This document shows positions 35,960 through 40,805 of a stretch of 40,805 nucleotides of DNA, piece after piece; within the stretch, counting starts at the first letter, position 1; each line of letters starts with the position of its first letter. This stretch comes from Mycobacterium sp. (GTDB lineage Bacteria > Actinomycetota > Actinomycetes > Mycobacteriales > Mycobacteriaceae): positions 1-40,805 of the forward strand of contig NZ_JAOPWB010000140.1 of the NCBI RefSeq assembly GCF_025965855.1, given 5' to 3'. A program made the translations under genes and the position numbers. The notes under the pieces are model-generated. The model saw only the letters and a list, made by a program, of their open reading frames with translations, made no database searches and was not told where the DNA came from.

Positions 35960-35994
35960 AAAAACCGGCACGCCGCCTGGCGTGCCGGTTTTTT
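35960..35994 (+). terminator. Rho-independent terminator after the Bax inhibitor-like gene
   Basis: Stem CCGGCACGCC / GGCGTGCCGG with loop GCCT, preceded by five A and followed by six T, ending 51 bp after the stop at 35943. A textbook intrinsic terminator, unusual in mycobacteria for its full T tract. The A/T flanks make it bidirectional, so it may also serve transcripts from the minus strand. Confidence 0.9.
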
Positions 35995-36006
35995 CGTGCT
36001 GGTGCC

Positions 36007-36109
36007 GGCTTTGAGTGTGCGGTGCTGGCTTTGACTGTGCGGTGGTGGTGGGACCGAACGGCGTGTCGCCGCCGTGAGCGCCCAATGAAGGCCGTCACGG
36101 CACACTCAA
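36007..36109. repeat. Direct and inverted repeats between the terminator and fadA3
   Basis: A 20-bp unit GGCTTTGAGTGTGCGGTGCT (36007-36026) is repeated at once (36027-36046) with two base changes. The internal TTGAGTGTGC (36011-36020) recurs inverted as GCACACTCAA (36100-36109). The layout looks like a small dispersed intergenic element; I recall similar GAGTGTGC-type repeats in other mycobacteria. No coding potential. Confidence 0.6.
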
Positions 36110-36152
36110 CGGCCGGCGGATGCCCGGGGGGTGCACTCAGCCGAATGGCGGC

Positions 36153-37370
36153 CTAGCTCAGCCGCTCGATCACCATCGCCATGCCCTGGCCGCCGCCGAC
36201 ACACATGGTTTCCAGGCCCAACGTCTTGTCTTGGGTCTGCAGGTTGTTGAGCAGGGTGGTGGCGATGCGCGCGCCGGTCATGCCGAACGGGTGGCCAAGC
36301 GCGATCGCCCCACCGGACACGTTCAGCTTGTCCTCGTCCATGCCCAGCTCGCGCGCCGAGCCCAGCACCTGCACCGCGAAGGCCTCGTTGATCTCGAACA
36401 GGTCGATGTCGCCGATCGACATGCCGGCCTTGACCAACGCCTTCTTGCTCGCCTCGATCGGGCCCAGGCCCATGATCTCCGGCGAGAGGCCGCTGACCCC
36501 GGTGGACACGATGCGGGCCAGCGGCGTCAGGCCCAATTCCTTGGCCTTCGTATCGCTGGTGATCACCAGCGCGGCCGCGCCGTCGTTCAGGGGACACGCG
36601 TTGCCGGCGGTCACGGTGCCGTTGGGCCGGAACACCGGCTTGAGCTCGCTGATCTTCTCGTAGGTGGTACCCGCGCGTGGGCCGTCGTCGGTGCTGACGG
36701 TGGTGCCGTCGGGGAGGGTGACCGGGGTGATCTCGCGCTCGAAGAATCCGCTCTTGATCGCGTCCTCGGCGCGGTTCTGGCTGCGCACCCCCCAGCGGTC
36801 CTGGTCCTCGCGGCTGATGCCGGTGAGGATGGCGACGTTTTCGGCGGTCTGACCCATCGCGATGTAGACGTCGGGCAGGTTCCCGTCGGCGCGGGGATCG
36901 TGCCATTCGTCGGCGCCCGCGGCGGCGGCCGTCGAACGCTCCTGGGCATCGTCGAAAAGCGGGTTCTTGGTGTCGGGCCATGAGTCGGAGTTGCCCTTGC
37001 CGAACCGGGACACGGTCTCCACGCCCGCCGAGATGAACGCGTCGCCCTCGCCCGCCTTGATCGCGTGGAACGCCATCCGCGTGGTCTGCAGCGACGACGA
37101 GCAGTACCGGTTGACCGTGGTGCCCGGCAGGAAGTCGTACCCGAGCTCGACGGCGACGACGCGCGCCATGTTGAAGCCAGATTCGCCGCCCGGCAGGCCG
37201 CAGCCCAGGATGAGGTCGTCGATCTGGTGGGGGTTGAGCGCGGGCACCTTGTCGAGCGCGGCGCGCACCATCTGGGCGGCCAGGTCGTCGGGCCGCATGC
37301 TGACCAGCGACCCCTTCATGGCCCGGCCGATCGGCGAGCGAGCAGTTGAGACTATGACGGCTTCAGGCAT
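36153..37370 (-). CDS. fadA3: Acetyl-CoA acetyltransferase (thiolase) FadA3
   Basis: A 405-residue thiolase that cleaves 3-ketoacyl-CoA in beta-oxidation or condenses acetyl units. The acyl-accepting Cys is residue 90 in NRYCSSSLQT; the C-terminal half carries NEAFAVQ, the catalytic His in GGAIALGHPFGMTG, and the second Cys in MCVGGGQGMAMV. It is complete, with family-normal length. By position it is fadA3 (Rv1074c); the gene between it and the Bax-inhibitor gene in M. tuberculosis (Rv1073) is replaced here by the repeats at 36007-36109. Confidence 0.92.
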   Translation of the reverse strand: MPEAVIVSTARSPIGRAMKGSLVSMRPDDLAAQMVRAALDKVPALNPHQIDDLILGCGLPGGESGFNMARVVAVELGYDFLPGTTVNRYCSSSLQTTRMAFHAIKAGEGDAFISAGVETVSRFGKGNSDSWPDTKNPLFDDAQERSTAAAAGADEWHDPRADGNLPDVYIAMGQTAENVAILTGISREDQDRWGVRSQNRAEDAIKSGFFEREITPVTLPDGTTVSTDDGPRAGTTYEKISELKPVFRPNGTVTAGNACPLNDGAAALVITSDTKAKELGLTPLARIVSTGVSGLSPEIMGLGPIEASKKALVKAGMSIGDIDLFEINEAFAVQVLGSARELGMDEDKLNVSGGAIALGHPFGMTGARIATTLLNNLQTQDKTLGLETMCVGGGQGMAMVIERLS

Positions 37371-37444
37371 GGCGGTTCCCTTTCAGCGGATGCGGGCTCG
37401 CTTCACAGGCGGGTGTCTGGTCACCCCGACGGGCTAGAACAAAT

Positions 37445-38446
37445 CTAGTCGGTGCCGACCGGTTGAAAATCAGATGGGGCGGCCGTTCCGGGCGTCCGCC
37501 ACAGCCGCGACACCACGCTGAGCCGCGTGTGGCCCTGACCGAGGACCGGCGCGAGCGCGGGCGCCGGGACGGCCGGACCGGGTAGGTCGGGTGCCGGTAC
37601 GTCGGATGCCGGGCTCTCGACCCCGATGCCCAGCGCGTCGGACAGCGCGACCAGCAGCACCTCGGCGGCCAGCGCGTATGCGGCCGGCGAGGGGTGGAAG
37701 CCGTCGGCGGAGAACATCACGTCGCGTGCGGCCCGGAATCGGGGCGCCAGCAGCTGCGCCAGCGGGACCGGCACGCCGCCGGCCGCCCGGACGGCGGCCG
37801 CCTGGGCTCGCGCGAGTTGCGAAGTCCGCGCATGTGCCAGCGAACGGAGCGGTTGCGGGATGGCGCTGATGACCCCCAGATCCGGGCAGGTGCCGACGAC
37901 CACCAACGCCCCGCGGGCGTGCAACTTGCGCACCGTCACGGCCAGCCGTTGCGCCGACTGGCTGATCCCGTTGAGGGCGGTCACGTCGTTGGCCCCCAGC
38001 ATCATCACTGCCACGTCCGGCGGCGGTCCGGCCACGAACATCGCATCGACCTGACCGGCGACACCCTTCGAGGTGGCGCCGACGATGGCCTTGGTGCTCA
38101 GGCGGATCACCATTCCGGTCCGCTCGGCCAGTCCGCGCGCGATCAGCACGCCGGGCACTTCCTCGGCGCTCACGCAGCCGTACCCGGTGGCCGTCGAGTC
38201 GCCGAAGATCATGAGGTGCATGTCGGCGGCCATGCCGCGCTGCCACCGCTGCACCGGCCCGCCGCCGCCCGCGTACACGCCGTCGGCGCGCGGCGGGATG
38301 TCCCAGGACTTCGGAATGACAGTGCGCGTCTGCGCCGCCTGGCCAGCCAGCAGGTTGCGTGCGCCGAGATAGGCCGTACCCGTCGAGGCGAGCGCTCCCG
38401 CTGTGGCCAGGGCGATCGCCGAACGACGCGGCACCCTTATGGTCAC
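37445..38446 (-). CDS. Exported SGNH/GDSL esterase, Rv1075c-like
   Basis: A 333-residue SGNH hydrolase. A basic, hydrophobic N-terminus (VPRRSAIALATAGALASTGT) acts as a signal peptide or anchor. Block I is IFGDSTATGYG with nucleophile Ser84, block III is MMLGANDVT, and block V is DGFHPSPAAY with the Asp and His. The C-terminus after residue 270 is Pro/Ala-rich (PAPDLPGPAVPAPALAPV). Enzymes of this type cleave short-chain esters at the cell envelope. Matches Rv1075c by position, and is divergent from lipU. Confidence 0.88.
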   Translation of the reverse strand: MTIRVPRRSAIALATAGALASTGTAYLGARNLLAGQAAQTRTVIPKSWDIPPRADGVYAGGGGPVQRWQRGMAADMHLMIFGDSTATGYGCVSAEEVPGVLIARGLAERTGMVIRLSTKAIVGATSKGVAGQVDAMFVAGPPPDVAVMMLGANDVTALNGISQSAQRLAVTVRKLHARGALVVVGTCPDLGVISAIPQPLRSLAHARTSQLARAQAAAVRAAGGVPVPLAQLLAPRFRAARDVMFSADGFHPSPAAYALAAEVLLVALSDALGIGVESPASDVPAPDLPGPAVPAPALAPVLGQGHTRLSVVSRLWRTPGTAAPSDFQPVGTD

Positions 38447-38676
38447 GGAATCAGTTTAGATCGGCTTGGGTGTTTGCGCGGGCCGCTGACAAACAATGTG
38501 GTCACGTTGTGAATCAAATGTGGTATCAAATCAGATTCTTCAAACGTTCTAGTCAGAAGGCCTGTCAAGCTAAGTTCAAGGGGTTGGCTGAACGCCCTGG
38601 AGTTTGGGCTGAACCAGACGCTTGGCTGCCTCGTCACATGCTGTATCGCACTACAACGGCGTAGGAAGTGTTGAGC

Positions 38677-39744
38677 ATGACCGCACCTAGCAAGGTATCC
38701 GGTTCCCCCCGGAATACCGTTCGGCCACATGAGGTCTTCAAGCGACGTAGAGTTGAGGCACGCAGATTTGCAATCAGCGACGGCGCGCCGGTCGAGGTAC
38801 TCGAGTCCGGTCCCAGCGTTGCTGCACGGGTAGCCAACCTCGCGTCACGGCTGACGATCCGGCCGGTTCTGGCCGTCGGCAGCCACGCTCCCGACTTGCC
38901 GTGGCCGTGGGGTCTGATCGACGTCGCGGCCCGGGTTCTGCTCCCGGCGTCCGCCACCGTCCGCGAGACGGTGAACTTGCCCAATGCTTCCGCGCAGCTC
39001 GTGCGCGCCCCCGGAGTGCTGCCCGCGGATGGCACCCGCCGGATGGTTGTCTACCTGCACGGCGGCGCGTTTTTGACTTGTGGAGCAAACTCACACGGCC
39101 GGCTGGTCGAGACGCTGTCGAAGTTTGCTGACTCACCCGTGCTGGTCGTCAACTACCGGCTGTTGCCCAAGCACTCGGTCGGGATGGCCCTCAACGACTG
39201 CCACGACGCCTACCGCTGGTTGCGCGAGCGCGGCTACCAGCCGGACCAGATCGTGCTGGCCGGTGACTCCGCGGGCGGGTATCTTGCGCTGGCCTTGGCA
39301 CAACGCCTCCAGGAGGAAGGTGAAGAGCCGGCGGCGCTGGTAGCGATCTCGCCGCTGCTGCAGCTAGCAAAGGAATGCAAGCAGGCGCACCCCAACATCA
39401 AGAGCGACGCGATGTTCCCCGCGAACGCGTTTGACGCGCTCATCGAGTTGGTTGCTAGCGCGGCCGAAAAGAACATCGTCGGCGGCAAACCCGAAGAAAT
39501 CTACGAGCCCTTGGAGCACATCAAGCCCGGCCTGCCGCGGACGCTCATCCACGTTTCCGGATCCGAGGTGTTGCTGCACGATGCGCAGTTGGCGGCGTCG
39601 CGGCTGGCGGCGGTCGGTGTGCCGGCGGAGGTGCGGGTCTGGCCCGGTCAGGTCCACGACTTCCAGCTGGCCGCGCCGCTGGTGCCGGAGGCGATCCGGT
39701 CGTTGCGCCAGATCGGCGACTACATCCGCGAAGCCACCGGCTAG
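38677..39744 (+). CDS. lipU: Lipase/esterase LipU (hormone-sensitive lipase family)
   Basis: About 355 residues from ATG 38677 (AGGAAG eight bases upstream; a GTG three codons earlier is less well placed). The oxyanion motif YLHGGAFLTCG, the nucleophile elbow LAGDSAGGYLAL, the acid in HVSGSEVLLHDA and the His in WPGQVHDFQLA identify the hormone-sensitive lipase family. The first 35 residues are basic and not in the shorter M. tuberculosis protein I remember. It hydrolyses short acyl esters; no signal peptide is seen. Matches lipU (Rv1076). Confidence 0.88.
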   Translation: MTAPSKVSGSPRNTVRPHEVFKRRRVEARRFAISDGAPVEVLESGPSVAARVANLASRLTIRPVLAVGSHAPDLPWPWGLIDVAARVLLPASATVRETVNLPNASAQLVRAPGVLPADGTRRMVVYLHGGAFLTCGANSHGRLVETLSKFADSPVLVVNYRLLPKHSVGMALNDCHDAYRWLRERGYQPDQIVLAGDSAGGYLALALAQRLQEEGEEPAALVAISPLLQLAKECKQAHPNIKSDAMFPANAFDALIELVASAAEKNIVGGKPEEIYEPLEHIKPGLPRTLIHVSGSEVLLHDAQLAASRLAAVGVPAEVRVWPGQVHDFQLAAPLVPEAIRSLRQIGDYIREATG

Positions 39745-39805
39745 CGCCCAGCCCCGGCCGGCGAGTGGGTGTGCGCCGCGCGAAACCGCCTGAGACGATG
39801 AACGT

Positions 39806-40805
39806 ATGCGGATCGCGCAGCACATCAGTGACCTCATCGGTGGAACGCCGCTAGTTCGGCTGAACTCCGTCGTCCCCGACGGCGCGGGCACGGTGGCGGC
39901 CAAGGTCGAATACCTCAACCCCGGCGGTAGCTCGAAGGACCGGATCGCGGTGAAGATGATCGACGCCGCCGAGGCCGGCGGCCTTCTCAAGCCCGGGGGC
40001 ACCATCGTCGAACCCACTTCGGGCAACACCGGCGTGGGCCTCGCCCTGGTCGCCCAGCACCGCGGGTACAAGTGCGTGTTCGTCTGTCCCGACAAGGTCA
40101 GCGAGGACAAGCGCAACGTGCTGCTCGCCTACGGCGCGGAGGTCGTCGTGTGCCCGACGGCGGTGCCGCCCGACCACCCGGACAGCTACTACAGCGTCTC
40201 CGACCGGCTCGTCGAAGAGATCGACGGGGCCTGGAAGCCCGACCAGTACGCCAACCCGGAGGGACCGGCCAGCCACTACGCGACCACCGGGCCGGAGATC
40301 TGGGCCGATACCGACGGCAAGATCACCCATTTCGTGGCCGGCATCGGCACCGGCGGGACGATCACCGGCGCGGGCCGCTACCTCAAGGAGGTGTCCGGCG
40401 GCCGGGTCCGCATCATCGGCGCCGACCCCGAAGGCTCGGTGTACTCGGGCGGCAGCGGGCGGCCCTACCTGGTGGAGGGCGTCGGCGAGGACTTCTGGCC
40501 GGAAGCGTACGACCGCACGGTGCCCGACCAGATCATCGCGGTGTCGGACTCCGACTCGTTCAACATGACCAGGCGGCTGGCCCGCGAGGAGGCGATGCTG
40601 GTCGGCGGGTCGTGCGGGATGGCGGTGGTCGCCGCGCTCAAGGTCGCCGAGGAAGCCGGACCCGACGCGCTGGTCGTCGTGCTGCTGCCCGACGGCGGCC
40701 GCGGCTATCTGTCGAAGATCTTCAACGACGCCTGGATGTCGTCGTACGGATTCCTGCGGAACAGGCTGGACGGCTCGATCGAGCAGCCCACGGTCGGCGA
40801 CGTGC
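39806..40805 (+). CDS. cbs: Cystathionine beta-synthase, PLP enzyme (3' end outside window)
   Basis: The first 333 codons of a pyridoxal-phosphate enzyme of the cysteine synthase/CBS family. The PLP Lys is residue 44 in NPGGSSKDRIAVKMI; the substrate loop EPTSGNTGVGLAL and the phosphate-binding GIGTGGTITGAG follow. The insertion CPTAVPPDHPDSYYSVSDRL is typical of cystathionine beta-synthases rather than O-acetylserine sulfhydrylases. The frame is open to the window edge, just where the C-terminal CBS-domain pair would start. It condenses serine and homocysteine in reverse transsulfuration. Matches cbs (Rv1077). The start is the ATG at 39806, 61 bp after lipU. Confidence 0.92.
   Translation, partial: MRIAQHISDLIGGTPLVRLNSVVPDGAGTVAAKVEYLNPGGSSKDRIAVKMIDAAEAGGLLKPGGTIVEPTSGNTGVGLALVAQHRGYKCVFVCPDKVSEDKRNVLLAYGAEVVVCPTAVPPDHPDSYYSVSDRLVEEIDGAWKPDQYANPEGPASHYATTGPEIWADTDGKITHFVAGIGTGGTITGAGRYLKEVSGGRVRIIGADPEGSVYSGGSGRPYLVEGVGEDFWPEAYDRTVPDQIIAVSDSDSFNMTRRLAREEAMLVGGSCGMAVVAALKVAEEAGPDALVVVLLPDGGRGYLSKIFNDAWMSSYGFLRNRLDGSIEQPTVGDV

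Noticed and set aside
38500..38560. Repeated ATCAAAT upstream of lipU as a regulator site
   Set aside because: Two 7-bp copies in AT-richer DNA are weak; no symmetry and no known regulator pattern.

Overview
The window is high-GC DNA with mycobacterial gene content. The right half, from about 23.4 kb to the end, matches from memory the gene order of the Rv1057 to Rv1077 segment of Mycobacterium tuberculosis: beta-propeller protein, fadD14, glutamine amidotransferase, two patatins, lpqV, cupin, rhodanese, membrane alpha/beta hydrolase, echA8, echA9, Bax inhibitor-1-like protein, fadA3, SGNH hydrolase, lipU, cbs. Genes I would expect in between from M. tuberculosis (Rv1059/Rv1060, the two PE_PGRS genes, Rv1073) are not seen. 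This points to a non-tuberculous, probably slow-growing Mycobacterium. All comparisons with M. tuberculosis are from memory; no search was run.

The left half is accessory in character. From 1 to 4.7 kb there is the tail of a GreA-like protein, a DsbA-family oxidoreductase, a small acidic protein, two decayed genes with frameshifts (one with a HEPN-like R-x4-H motif), and an inverted pair of small secreted paralogues of which one is broken. From 4.7 to 8.4 kb come a methyltransferase with an extra C-terminal domain, a multi-pass membrane protein and a phytase-like lipoprotein.

From 8.4 to 13.2 kb lies a copper island: csoR, a 28-codon remnant of a PacL/DUF1490 gene, a ctpV-like P1B-ATPase, a short membrane protein and a Met-rich exported protein, all on the minus strand. 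It is flanked on the plus strand by a DUF2182 pseudogene, which diverges from csoR across a likely CsoR operator, and by the 3' remnant of a cation-transporter gene. CsoR should release the operator on binding Cu(I), switching on export (CtpV) and periplasmic handling (Met-rich protein).

From 13.3 to 23 kb come a lipase, a dienelactone hydrolase/DUF6295/DUF427 operon, a flavin monooxygenase followed by a cytochrome P450, an amt-glnK nitrogen pair with a GlnR-like upstream site, and an O-methyltransferase. A long AT-rich regulatory region with a CRP-like site precedes the Rv1057-type beta-propeller gene.

The conserved half is dominated by lipid metabolism: acyl-CoA ligase, two enoyl-CoA hydratase-fold enzymes, thiolase, and five patatin/SGNH/hormone-sensitive-lipase/alpha-beta hydrolases. 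It also has a small sulfur theme (cysteine-dioxygenase-like cupin plus rhodanese, and cystathionine beta-synthase at the right edge). No rRNA, tRNA, CRISPR array or intact insertion sequence was seen.
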